Below the pieces are notes generated by a model that saw nothing but the letters and a program-made list of their open reading frames with translations, did no database searches and was not told the origin of the DNA. This document shows positions 21,610-31,892 of a stretch of DNA of 64,000 nt, in pieces. Origin of the DNA: Clitopilus passeckerianus. Taxonomy: Eukaryota; Basidiomycota; Agaricomycetes; Agaricales; Entolomataceae. Position numbers and translations under genes: made by a program. How positions within the stretch are numbered: the stretch's first letter is position 1; every line of letters starts with the position of its first letter. The DNA is taken from the NCBI GenBank assembly GCA_944990035.1, contig CALYLX010000139.1, positions 496,001 through 560,000 on the forward strand, given 5' to 3'.

Positions 21610-21760
21610 CGTGTCAGGCGTCGGATAGACAAAGCCAAGGCCCTTCTGATCCCTTCTGTGTAGTTTCTCAAATCCCATCTTACACTCTCTAGTACCTCGG
21701 GCCCAAGGAATTAGAGGAGCCATGCAAACGTGTGGCAAAACATTGAACACGATGAAATGC
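21610..21760 (+). pseudogene. Degenerate tandem copy of the Zn2Cys6 exons
   Basis: The order GCGTGTCAGGCGTCGGATAG, an intron-like stretch ending ACACTCTCTAG, and CCATGCAAACGTG parallels the exon pair at 21201-21330 (GCCTGCGTTTCG..., ending ATTCTCTAG, then CCATGCCAACGTTGC). Key cysteine codons and the frame are lost. Confidence 0.45.
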
Positions 21761-22300
21761 CAATGCTTGAGTATCGGGGAGGACGAAGGGGGATTGCCTG
21801 ACCACCATAATTATTGTGCCCGAAATGAATGAGAAGCTCGCTAGCCTAGCCAATTCGCAACCACAGCCCACAACCAAGACACGACAAAAATGCTGGTAGA
21901 TAGCAGCGTTCCGGGGACGTAAAGTAGTTGTAGTTTAATCAATTTATGCATATTCCAAGTTGAATCAAGCAGGCCTAGCGCACGACGATTCAAGCCGAGC
22001 AGATGATAGAGCCTGCGGTTTCTTCGCTGAACGATCGTGTAGCGAGAGCCTAAGAGAACCACTCCTTGGGTTGTTGGCGTAACAAGCTGTCGATTACTTG
22101 TTACTAGGGATTCTATCTTGAAATGCAGGCACTTTGATACCGACGACTATGAAGCTCGTGCGCTACTGCCAAGGCCACAGACCAGTAAGGACCATGCAAA
22201 TCTTCGATTATGGAACCATAAACATAAATGCGACGAGAATAGCGAGTTCTGGATTCTAGAGAGTATTTGAGATTACTGCTATCCACTGATTCCGCCCCGT
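21761..22300. other. Intergenic, nothing recognised
   Basis: About 540 bases between the Zn2Cys6 remnant and secreted protein gene 2. Only short, unrelated open frames are seen on both strands. Confidence 0.45.
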
Positions 22301-22600
22301 TCACCCAAAGTAATAAGAAGTGCCATCGTCACAAAGGCAAATCCTGAATTATCAAATGCCAAATATTATCCATGAGCGATGTACCGATGACCCTTGAACA
22401 GCTTAGCAAACTTACGGTAGTACTAGTCCGTTATATTCCTCCCAGTGTCCACCACTGCCATGTTCCGAGCAAAATCCGTTGCACCAATTTTCCCCGACAT
22501 CGCGTTGTTCAAGTGGTCGGATGGGTTTGAATCCTGAAGATGGAGCAGCAGCGACGACGGAGAGGAGGGTTGCTGCAAGAGTTAAGGCGAGGAACTTCAT
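22301..22600 (-). CDS. Small secreted cysteine-rich protein 2
   Basis: Two exons (22600-22416, 22343-22301) give 75 residues, closely related to protein 1. The start MKFLALTL was preferred over an in-frame ATG 21 codons upstream because it places the signal peptide at the N-terminus, as in the other copies. A Kex2-like LEQR precedes the mature part. Cysteines are NWCNGFC and, after the intron, ICLCDDG, and the end is SYYFG. The intron donor GTAAGT and acceptor ATTCAG are conserved. The 5' flank also resembles that of copies 1 and 3. Confidence 0.75.
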
Positions 22601-22681
22601 GTTTGAGGCTAAAAAGTCGGTTTGTGTTTGAGTGGGGGCTGGAAGGTTGTTTGGTGATGACATTTGTCGATTATGGCTGGG

Positions 22682-22689
22682 TTTTTATA
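22682..22689 (-). promoter_or_regulatory. TATA box of secreted protein gene 2
   Basis: TATAAAAA on the minus strand lies about 85 bases before the ATG at 22600, within a flank shared with copies 1 and 3. Confidence 0.5.
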
Positions 22690-23160
22690 CTCTAGGATAG
22701 TACGGTCAGACCGTACGAGGGGTGTTTGTTTTACTGTGAGTCCCTGGCGTATATGCTAGCCATCACTCTTGTCCGTAATCTGAGCATGCTGGAGTTCTGT
22801 CCGAACATGGACGGCCGTATATTTGGCCCTCGGTGATGAGACCAAAGGGCTCGAGGGGATGTGAAGCCATCTTCTGAACTTGCCCTGAGCTCATTGAGGG
22901 ATCTGCCATTATTTGGATATCAGAATACCCCGGCGTGTCGGCGATCATCTCACCTCAATTCGCTGGTCCGGAAGTTTCATTGAGACACATTACGATTACT
23001 CGCTCTGGTGCGTTCTACAAGCTAACAGGGCTGCAATTTGCAACTGTACTTGCAACATCAAGCCCACTACGAATCTCAACAAGTGTAAGTAGCTACAAAG
23101 GTCAGGCTAAAGCTCGATGCAGAGCCAACTACCCAAATTTTGCTCTTCACGGCTTGCGCA
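22690..23160. repeat. Shared upstream block of the secreted protein genes
   Basis: Similar sequence lies upstream of all three genes: 16930-17270, 22690-23160 and 34860-35270. Common blocks include GGCCGTATATTTGGCCCTCGG, GATGAGACC...GGG and CTCACCTCAATTCGCTG. Copies 2 and 3 also share a longer segment with CTACAAGC...ACAGG. It marks the duplicated unit and may carry the promoter. Confidence 0.6.
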
Positions 23161-23372
23161 AAGGTGAAAAATCCGTCAGACCTCAGTAGGTAAACATAAT
23201 AGTACCGCAGCGAGGAGACAAGCACACAGGAGGAACTGAGTAAGTAGAGTCGGTCTTCCGCCCGTTACATTTCTACGGAGCGTAACGCATGGTTCATTGG
23301 CAGCAGTAGGAGTTTGCTCGCCGACTGAGAAATTGCTACATATCTAGTTTGCCGTTCTTGAAGACGTCGCAG

Positions 23373-23450
23373 TCTAGTAGCGCAATGGTTAAGCGTTCAG
23401 ATGTTTAACTGGTGTGGCCACACAACCCTTGGTTCGCGCCCAGCATTAGA
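23373..23450 (+). pseudogene. tRNA-like element
   Basis: The ends TCTAGTA and CATTAGA pair at six of seven positions. An A-box TAGCGCAATGG and a B-box-like GGTTCGCGCCC are spaced as in a tRNA. The anticodon arm is not clear. It is probably a decayed tRNA or the head of a tRNA-derived repeat. Confidence 0.4.
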
Positions 23451-23974
23451 CTGATAATACTCGCGCCATATGAAGTTTTTTAGTAAACCTAAGTAGCTGC
23501 CAGTGTTGGTAGCAGCTGAAAGATTTTATGAGAATGTGAGAGCCCAGGAAAGCACAAGTTATGAGGCAGGCAATGCCAGTGGGGAGGAGAACTGGACTCG
23601 AGCATTGAGAGGACGCAATAGCCGAAAGTCGTAGGGGACAAGGAACAAGGCATTGTGATCAACCCCGCGAGGTGACGTCAACTAGAAAGAACTGGTAGCA
23701 AGCAAAAAGAAAGATGAATCTTTAATGGAGAGTGTCGTCATCAGGAATAACATAGAGGTGATGGAAGCAGAAAGAGAACGGCCAAATAAATATCAACGTC
23801 GCTTGTCCATGTCAGGCTGCCACCGTCGTTGATCGTGTTAGGATGGTTTCAATCGCGCATCGCCTCTCTCACTGCTAGGAACGTCTGGAGTCACTTTCTG
23901 TCATTCGCTACCTTGACATATAACGAGACGTCTTTTATCTAGATTTGCTACAACAACACGAGCTCGCGACCACC
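23451..23974. other. Intergenic, no gene seen
   Basis: About 520 bases, partly purine-rich, with no open frame of note. The last 100 bases presumably serve as promoter and leader of the DUF4291 gene. Confidence 0.4.
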
Positions 23975-24604
23975 ATGACCTCCACCCCAACTCTGCCTCC
24001 TGCCCCTCCCTACCGCCAAATCCGCGCCCTCTACACACCAACGACAATAACTGTCTACCAAGCCTACTCCTCCTCAATCGCAGCCCCCGCCGTCGAACGC
24101 CAACTCCTCTCCGCCTCGCCCTCCTTCAAAAACACGCGCATGACATGGGTCAAACCAAGCTGGTGCTGGATGATGTACAGATGCGGGTACGGGTTCAAAG
24201 ATGCGCGACAAGAACGTGTTCTTGCTCTGCAGGTGAAGAGGGAGGGGTTCGAGAGGTTGTTGAAAGAGGCTGGGTTGAGCCACGGGGCGAACGCGGATAA
24301 GGAGAAGCAGGTTAGGGTGCAGTGGAATCCGGAGAGGACGCCGTCGCTTCAGCAGCTGCCGTATCGGAGTATACAGATTGGAATTGGTGCTGGGATGGTG
24401 AAGGAGTGGATTGAGGAGATGATTGTTGGGATTGAGGATGTTACAGAGAGAGCGAATAAGTTGAAGGCGTACCTTGAGGAGAATCCGGGTGCTGGTGTGG
24501 AGGAGCTGGTTAGGTTGGGATTGGTACCGGAGGAGAAGGAGTATGTCGTTGGAGAGGATCTCAGAACGATTTTGGGAATGGATATCGAGGAGAAGAAGAG
24601 ATAG
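23975..24604 (+). CDS. DUF4291 family protein
   Basis: A single exon codes 209 residues, the usual DUF4291 length. The family hallmarks are all visible: YRQIRALY and TITVYQAYS near the N-terminus, RMTWVKPSWCWMMYRCG in the middle, ERVLALQVKREGFE, then VRVQWNPER and PYRSIQIGIG. The start at 23975 is the first ATG in frame; the open frame upstream lacks an ATG. The biochemical role of DUF4291 is not known to me. It occurs widely in bacteria and fungi, and the intronless structure would fit an old transfer from bacteria, which is only a guess. A scrap of its C-terminus lies 660 bases downstream. Confidence 0.9.
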   Translation: MTSTPTLPPAPPYRQIRALYTPTTITVYQAYSSSIAAPAVERQLLSASPSFKNTRMTWVKPSWCWMMYRCGYGFKDARQERVLALQVKREGFERLLKEAGLSHGANADKEKQVRVQWNPERTPSLQQLPYRSIQIGIGAGMVKEWIEEMIVGIEDVTERANKLKAYLEENPGAGVEELVRLGLVPEEKEYVVGEDLRTILGMDIEEKKR

Positions 24605-24880
24605 GACCGAGGATTTGAGCAGGCGCTTGAAGGATGTACGATTCTCTCAGGCTGGTACTATGAAATCTCAGCGTCTCTCCAAGTCCGTGAACTCACGTCG
24701 TTCCTTCGTTTTAGCCTCATCGAATCTGGTTATATCCAACTCGATATCTACCTCCTGTACTATTCGACATGATGAAGGACCAGTAGTCAAATGACACTTC
24801 TCTTCGTCTCTGATCTGAATTCTCGCCAGTCTCGGACTTCGATCGAACGACCAGGTTCGCTCAAATCATTTGCGAACAAA

Positions 24881-24955
24881 GACCTTGTGGTGCAACGGCT
24901 GCGTGTGCATGATGTTCAGTTCATGACTGATCCTTGGCTCATTCCGGAAGGGTTG
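24881..24955 (+). pseudogene. tRNA-like fragment
   Basis: GACCTTGTGGTGCAACGG carries an A-box (TGGTGCAACGG) identical to that of the repeat at 9435. No matching B-box or acceptor stem follows. Confidence 0.3.
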
Positions 24956-25116
24956 AATCTGTTTTTTCTGCAGGAAATCCGCACTCACAGACTTAAGGAT
25001 ACTACCCCACACTTGACTTCACGGAAAGGATAGCTCACGGCTACGTGCTACCGAAATCGAGGACTTTGATAACTAGTGGCATGTTAACAAAGTACGGAAA
25101 TTCACTTGGTTATCAA

Positions 25117-25191
25117 GGCCATTTAGCCTAGCGGTTTCGCGTCATGCACCTGGAGGTCAGTTCGTCGCTGATACTAGGGATCGAGGATTCG
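25117..25191 (+). pseudogene. tRNA-like fragment
   Basis: GGCCATTTAGCCTAGCGG has a good A-box and D-arm shape. The T-arm region (GGGATCGAGGATTCG) is only partly B-box-like and the acceptor stem does not close. Confidence 0.3.
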
Positions 25192-25263
25192 TATGTACAT
25201 CTTTTAGCACAGATTACTCGCATCCTGCCACTCTCAAGATAGGTTTATTTTTTCTGCTAAACC

Positions 25264-25445
25264 ATCATCATCGTTGGTATTCAGGAGGTCACAGAGAGGG
25301 CAATGAAATGGAAGGGTACCTCGAGGAGAACCCGGATGCGGGGTTGGAGGAGCTATTTAGGGTGGCTTTGGTGCCGGAAGAGAAGTAGTACACCGTCGAG
25401 AAAGATGTGCGGCCCGATTTTGGGAATGGGTAGCGGTGAGGAGAA
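25264..25445 (+). pseudogene. C-terminal scrap of the DUF4291 gene
   Basis: The frame VTERA...YLEENPDAGLEEL, then VPEEK, copies the C-terminus of the DUF4291 protein (residues about 155-205). A TAG follows VPEEK where the parent continues, so it cannot code. It is a direct duplication about 0.8 kb downstream of its source. Confidence 0.75.
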
Positions 25446-26416
25446 GAAGAGGCAGGAAGGAAATTCGGGATGCTGCAGTACGTACCCTGGTGCTGTTATT
25501 GAGGCGTGTACTCATCCCGTTCCTTCGTGTGTAGCATTATCGAGCGACCTGTTCCGTACGGGCTCACAACGAACAGGATCACCTGTTGAAATTATTACAG
25601 ACACCGTGCTGAGCGCCGCAAGAATCTGGGCTTGTTGTTCTGGACGACCGAGATCCACAATTAGTCTGGTCGGAGCACAACTGGCTTCCTGACAATGGCA
25701 GTCGTGACCCTTACGGAGTTCGTGTCAAAATTTATCTGGGTACTGAGCACCTGGCGCGGGTCAACGGCAGCGTTTCGTTTTCGTTTGCAGGCGAGTAGCG
25801 GCCATCAGCGAGTTTTTGCCCTACTCTACCATTGACGGCTGGCGTAGGGGCTACAACCTGGCTCGTCGACGATTTTTCGATGTGAATTATGGGCTACTTT
25901 CTTCGCCAAGGTTGCATGCCGTGACTATAAGGTGACGCTGTTAGATCCTGTGCTGTTATATCTCGTCCTCGGGGAAACCTAACATCCACTGAGCTGACGC
26001 AATCCCCACTTATCCTGGCTAGTGTACAACCTTCCAAGTCAGGTACATGCCCATGGAGAGAAAGAAACCACTGACATGTACTGACAGCTTAAGCAGCCTC
26101 CATTCTTGTCAGTTTCAGAGATCTGGGACATCTATTGATGGAGATTTTTGGGAGATTTGGCCCACATGGCAAATTCTTTTCGCTTGGAAACATATGTGGA
26201 GGAGGGTGATCGAGTGTCAAGAGCCTTCCGACTCATTTGGAGTTTGGATAGAGTTCAAGTTCAAGATGCCACGCTCTATAGATTGTCGAAATAGAATCAT
26301 GACATATAATCCATTGTACAATAAATCGAAGAACACCGTGATATATGAAAAAAGAGATCATGAGGGGATGAGTATCGCAGCATATTCTCTTGTTAATTTT
26401 AGCCCTGATCGAGTGT
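25446..26416. other. Intergenic, no gene seen
   Basis: About 970 bases with only short shadow frames. No repeat or RNA gene was recognised. Confidence 0.4.
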
Positions 26417-26853
26417 TTACTCCTCACGCTTCCATCCAAGGCGGTTCTCCTTGCGATGCGCTTCGGGCTCCGCCCTAGGATCCTCCTCACTATCCTTGAA
26501 TATTCCGACACAGTAGTCGCTAGAGCTGCCTCCACTGTCCTTACAGAATCCACTGAGCGCGCAGTTCGTGCTGAAATCGATGATACCAGTCGAGCCTCCG
26601 TGACAACGGAAGAGCATGTGATCATAACGCCCATCACGATATTCGAGGCCTCTATCGTAAAGGTGTTGAATAATTTGGTCGGTGTAGTCACCTGTTAACA
26701 GGAGGGAATTAGGATATGTCGACGGAAACAAGATTCGTGATACAGACCAATATTTCTCAGGGTGTGTCCACAATAATAAGTGCCAGCATGACAATTTCTG
26801 GCATACGCGGAGGCAGAAAGTACGGAGAGAGTAGCGATGATTGAGAAGCGCAT
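26417..26853 (-). CDS. Secreted cysteine-containing protein of unknown function
   Basis: Two exons (26853-26748, 26691-26417) give 126 residues. The first 19 are a signal peptide (MRFSIIATLSVLSASAYA). The mature part opens with RNCHAGTYYCGHTLRNIG, followed by YTDQIIQHLYDRG, LFRCHGGSTG and CALSGFCKDSG, and then turns hydrophilic with many Glu, Arg and Lys. This pattern (a short CxxGxxYCGxxL opening, then a Gly-rich FxC-x-GG block) is shared by many secreted proteins of Agaricomycetes with no known function. The splice uses GTCTGT and TTAACAG. It is unrelated to the shorter secreted family at 16574. A TATAAG lies at 26931-26936, about 80 bases upstream. Confidence 0.65.
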
Positions 26854-26936
26854 ATTCCGAGTGTTTGGTGCACTGAGAGTGAATGGGCTGTGTATTGGCT
26901 CTGAGCAGAAGACCGTCGTCGGGTGAGACTCTTATA

Positions 26937-28158
26937 CTCGCTCATCCTCTACATTGAGAACTAAATGTGTCAACAGATGTACTGATAACAACACCGGTGA
27001 GTCGAATCGCCGTAACATGACGGGGTGAATGTTTTTCTTCTATATATCAGACGTGGATTGTGGGAGTATACATTCTAAAATCTCAACGAAGAAGTGATGG
27101 AAATCAACAAAAGTTACACGATGCATAACACGGGACGAGCTCCCCTTGATGAGCCTTGAATTGGAAGGCGTGGCCCGCATTACAATATGTTTTCGTTTGG
27201 CATCACAGATAATCAGATAGGTAACGAAGGGGATGCAATGGAGCTTTTAGGCGTCCAAGGCCATTTTCACCTCCTACCACAGGTGAACTTCGAGTCAATG
27301 AGTACTGGGCTGAGCCCGAATAGGTGTCTTCTCTAATATTTGTCCCACCACCCTTGCGTTTGAGAAATGGATATCCCTCAATAATACCTCACCTGAGTTG
27401 AGAACCAGACCTGATTGACCTCGAAAGATCATCCTAGTTCGATTAGGCATTTGTTCAGTCCCGGTTCACTATTTTGGAGCCTTCGAATTCTAATGACTAA
27501 TAAGAAGAGGGGGGGCACCGGTTCTTCGATATCCTCAATCAACAGACAATCCACAGAGCCGGTTTTCCACCATCTACCTTACTATTGACATTACGAACTC
27601 AAAGAGGACTTCCTTCCGCCGTCATGCAGGCCAGGTACATCCTCTCCCGTTGGGTGGCTGCTTCGCTTCGATCCCTAGGATCATTGGAACAGCCCCGCGA
27701 GATCCGTACTCTGATCTCACGAGCTCTGAATCCATTGAAGCATCGCAACCTGTATCGTGATATTGCGCAGAATTGGCATGAGGTGCGATTGATCCAGCTC
27801 TGAACAATGGCGGCAGAGTGACTTCGACTCTGAACTCGATGATATGCTGTAGTCATTCGCCTGGGAGAATTGTTTGAAGTCGTCGATTTGTCTTTTTGGG
27901 CTCCTCAAACTGGGCGAAACCCCAGGTACTCGGCAGGTTGGATGTAAAAACCCTGTTAGGTAAAGCACAATCCAGATTAGCGTTGGGTTTCTTACTGAAT
28001 GCAATAAGTTCCAGGTAATTTACCGGTAAGAAACCTCGCCTCTAGACCCGGCTCAGGTAACTTACCGGCGAGGCTTCTTCCCCAACCGTAATCCAGATAA
28101 CGGGATATCAAGGCAGTTGAGACGCCAGGATATTGCTAATATCAAATACAATATGGAA
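26937..28158. other. Intergenic, no gene seen
   Basis: About 1.2 kb with overlapping short frames on both strands near 27600-27850 that show no family resemblance. A hairpin lies at 28022-28074. Confidence 0.4.
28022..28074. repeat. Inverted repeat (hairpin)
   Basis: AAGAAACCTCGCC and GGCGAGGCTTCTT are inverted copies of 13 bases with one mismatch, about 25 bases apart. It lies just before the 1.3-kb repeat and could be a terminal structure of an old element. Confidence 0.4.
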
Positions 28159-29456
28159 TACAAGACTTGCGGCTTCGTCGTCGTCGGTCTCTCACTTAGA
28201 GGATGATAAATCTATTAGTCTTTTTGTCACAACAGGGGTTTCGAGGTGCCTACCGTATTACGCTGAGTATCTCAAAGGCAGCAAATATAGTTCGTCAGCC
28301 AAAGGCTGATTTCGGTGCAAAATAACACATATGGGCCGTACTGTGCACCACGGTCTGATAAAAGAATCTGGTTGGTTTGTGCAGCGCTCGCTATTGCTCG
28401 CGACTTCGAATCCCTGGATGTGTTATTTGGTCTACATTCCAAGAATCTAATGATGTATGTTTCATTATATTCGGGGTATCATAGGGCCATAAGGAAGCTA
28501 CAGTAGACATGTACATTTCAGATCCATGCACCACCCTTCATCGCCCTTTCAGCTCAGGGTTTAGCAACCATTGAAGAAATCATGCCATTGTTCATGACTT
28601 CCCCCCTCCCACTCTCCTGCCTACATCACCACCAAAGCCATTCATTGCCGCCATTAGTGGGTAAGAGCATAGTGCGTATGCATGAAAGTGGATAGTGAAT
28701 CTGGAGGAGGATGATATACTCCTGTTTGGAATTGACATCATCAGCACTTGTGATTGCCAGGATTGTGTTGGCACTCACAAATGATGCTGGGTGAACTGAA
28801 GGGAAAGGAGTCCAGGGTGGAGGGAGGAGCATCAGAATGCACAGTGAATGGCACCGTTTCAAGCTTTCAACGGAATCTAACATCGGCCCATTCAATTGGA
28901 AACATGGCGGATGTAAAGTACATGGCGCTACTACTGTTCCTGACTAAAGTGTAAGCAACATGGGGGAAGGCAATTCAAAGAATGTGCATACCATTTAAGC
29001 GGCGTCAAGTCCGCATCGACTCAAGGCTAACTCATCCATGCTCTTGAAACTCCTACATATACTATCCCATGCCTCCGTAAGATAGCATCATTTCTGCCAG
29101 GTGTTTAGTATGCATTGGCATGCAAGGCTTTATCGACTTACCAATGCATGCACGACTAACTTGAAGGGTGACCATAGCTATCATGATATGTGAGGCCCGT
29201 GTCGTAGTATCCAGATTTAGAGCGAGTATATTCAGAAGACTCGACCATAGATCGCTCTTAAGTATACAGATGGCGAATTGGCGTTGGAGGCCATGGTGGT
29301 TACGGCGAGAGGTTGGCCAAGCATCATTTGAGGATGTTGGAGTCAATGCCCCACAACAGCACAATAGTTACCATATAAAGGAAGTAGTTCACATCACATG
29401 GGTGGACGGACTTGATGGAAGTAATTGAGGTCGGGTGTATGCTTATATTATTCAGA
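28159..29456. repeat. 1.3-kb dispersed repeat, copy A
   Basis: This copy aligns from TACAAGACTTGCGG to GCTTATATTATTCAGA with 46495-48039, in the same orientation. It carries no recognisable transposase, reverse transcriptase or terminal inverted repeat. On the minus strand both copies keep a related open frame (for example SANTILAIT here and SANRILSIT in copy B), which hints at an undescribed gene or a non-autonomous element. It lies about 0.8 kb before the terpene synthase. Confidence 0.75.
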
Positions 29457-30225
29457 TGCCGTAGAGATAAGTCGGAAATCTCAAAATGCCGGAACCGATC
29501 AGATCAGCTCTGGATCGTCGGATCCGGCAGGATCTGCATACCCATTTTCTCCAGGGCTCTATAACACAAACGAGTAGGTCCTCTGAGGCCTCTAGGCATT
29601 GTATGCATTAGATTTTCACGGTTTGAGACCGCATTATTACGCCGGCGGAGGCTAGAGGAAGAGTTCACTGTCTGCAAGATGCTGATCCAACAATCCGAAT
29701 CAGATCAGGCGCTTTTGGAATTTCTGACGTCTCAGACGTGTGTGGGGGTAGCGGAGGCAATGTAACGACAGCTACACTCATCGACGTGGTATATGTTCAT
29801 GTTCTGAAAAAATGTTCTATTAATCACGCGGTGGAGACAGGGATTTTCAGGGTGCGTGAATGATACATACATGAAGGCTACTTCGGCCATATCATCCAAT
29901 TTCTTGCGGCCGGCGTAGCCTCTAACTTCGTATTTTGGGCACTAACCAGGATGCAAGCCGATATCATATTTGGATACTATCCCTCATGATCGTTCCCTGA
30001 AATGATAATGACAGCTCACTACATTCAAGATGTCCCTTCATGACGGGTCAATTCCGACTGCCACACTAGTTAACATTGTAAATGTCGAACTCATCACCAT
30101 GCAGCCAAGATTATTACCTGCGCACTTCTGAGTCCTATATGCTCAGATCGATCGTGTATAAGTAGACCAGTCGAATGTGGGTTCTTCCTTACTCCAGGAC
30201 ATTCACTCACTCATATACATCTACA
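29457..30225. other. Upstream region of the terpene synthase
   Basis: No gene was found in this 770-base stretch. A TATA box at 30157 and a pyrimidine-rich leader precede the ATG at 30226. Confidence 0.45.
30157..30163 (+). promoter_or_regulatory. TATA box of the terpene synthase
   Basis: TATAAGT lies about 65 bases before the start codon at 30226. Confidence 0.45.
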
Positions 30226-31350
30226 ATGAATTCACCCTCTTCGAACCTCTTCGTCGACAAACCAAACTATCACTATCGCCTTCGCCACAGGCTTCATCCC
30301 AAATACCACGAGATCGGGACCAAAGTTCGGGAATACTTCAAAACGACCTGGCCGTGGCCCTCCGAAGCAGCTAGAGCCAAATATGCAACCTACGACATCG
30401 AGTTCTGCCTTCTCGCATATCCTCCAAATGCCCCAGAGGACCGTGCGGAGACCATGTGCATATTCTTCGTTGTCATCTGGCTTCTCGATGATTTTTTGGA
30501 GAATATGACCGCGACTGAGGTTAGTTATGTACTATATCATCTGGTCTACCGTTGTCTAACTCTTCATTAAAGGCCAGGGAGCTCGCCGATCGTACCTGCG
30601 ATGTGTTCTCGGGTAATAGGACCCCGGATGACACCAGTATCATCGACATCGTCTTCGCCAAAGTTCGCACACTCATGCTCGACCCAAAGCATGAAGCTCT
30701 GCGTGAGACGGCTCAGGTTCTGATCGAACAGACTTGTTGTTTCATCCGGGCGGCTGGAAATACAGATGCCAAGAAGAAGACCATGAACCAAAGTTTTGAC
30801 GATTACCTGGAATATCGTATCAAGGACGTGGGTGCAGGGTAAGGACTCTCGTTGCCTTGTGTTTCACGCACATTACTCACTCTACGGAATATGCAGACTA
30901 GCACTCTACTCCACTCTTTGGGCTGAAGGAATTGTGGTCCCATCGCACATCTTCTCCGACGTCAGGTACAACCAACTCGTTACAATCACTCATTCCCATT
31001 TGTGTATTGTTAACGACTGGTACTCTTTCCGCTGGGAAGCCAAACCGTTGCTCGATCAGGCGGCTTCGGTGTTCGACTCCGACCAACCAGGGAACTACAT
31101 TCTATTCAACGCGCTGGCTGTGCTTATCCAGAGCCACAAGATGACGCCACAACAAGCGGTAGATGACATCGCGAGGCGGCTTCGCCTCTGGGAAGATCAG
31201 TTTTTCTCGGCAATTGACGGACTCAAGGCAGATTATTCGCATTCTGCAGAGGATCTGGAATTCATCGAACGGTTATTTACGATTTTGGATATCTACCTAG
31301 GTGGGAACGTCCATTGGTCGGGCTTATGTGGGAGATATAACCTGTTGTAG
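30226..31350 (+). CDS. Sesquiterpene synthase (class I terpene cyclase)
   Basis: Three exons (30226-30519, 30573-30838, 30897-31350) give 337 residues, the usual size for basidiomycete sesquiterpene synthases. Class I enzymes ionise farnesyl diphosphate with three Mg2+ ions and cyclise the cation. The aspartate-rich motif is DDFLE (about 88-92). The second metal motif is NDWYSFRWE (about 226-234), a full NSE triad. The RY pair that senses diphosphate is in GRYNLL at the C-terminus. The start MNSPSSN was preferred over an in-frame upstream GTG because it lies downstream of the TATA box at 30157. The product cannot be predicted from these motifs. The NmrA-like reductase 0.5 kb downstream and the P450 at 48326 could act on the product, but no tight cluster is seen. 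Confidence 0.93.
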
Positions 31351-31892
31351 AGGCACTGAGTTGATACTTCACTGTACTTTTGTCGTATTCGATAGTCATA
31401 CACTTCGATGTAAGCATGCATCGAAATTTTTCCAAGCACAAAATTTCAATCCAAGCCGAAGACTCCTCTTCCAATGAAGGTCTAGCAGTGTACCGGTCAA
31501 GCGTCTCCTTTGACCTGGAATGGGTGCACGGATTTCACAATTCGCTCCGAATAGTAAAGGTCGAACCTCTGGTGTGCGTAGTCTTCTTTTTGCTGGTGGT
31601 TAATCGTTCTACTGGTACTAGTAGGGAATCATGCTAGCGAGAATCCCAGGCGGGGAGGTTCCGGGGATCGCCACTTCTATAGACCAGTTTGGCAACTCAT
31701 TCTCGTTTTACTTCCCTCTCTCCATCATCTCCATCAACGACAACGATCCATCTCCAGCTTACGCTCCCTCCATGTGTCATCGCATTAAGACCACGGAGAT
31801 AACTCTCTTGGCGATCCAAGAATAGATCGCGACAGCTGTCACTTCCATCTCTCCGAACTTTCTTCCCTCCTCCCCGTACCTTTCTCTCTCCA
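31351..31892. other. Intergenic, terpene synthase to NmrA-like gene
   Basis: About 540 bases, rich in pyrimidine towards the end, with no coding signal. Confidence 0.4.

Noticed and set aside
26047..26478. 143-residue plus-strand frame
   Set aside because: It overlaps the minus-strand secreted protein gene, which has a signal peptide and a conserved cysteine pattern.
27599..28004. Overlapping minus-strand frames of 61-95 residues
   Set aside because: They show no family resemblance, no splice-supported extension and no promoter signal.
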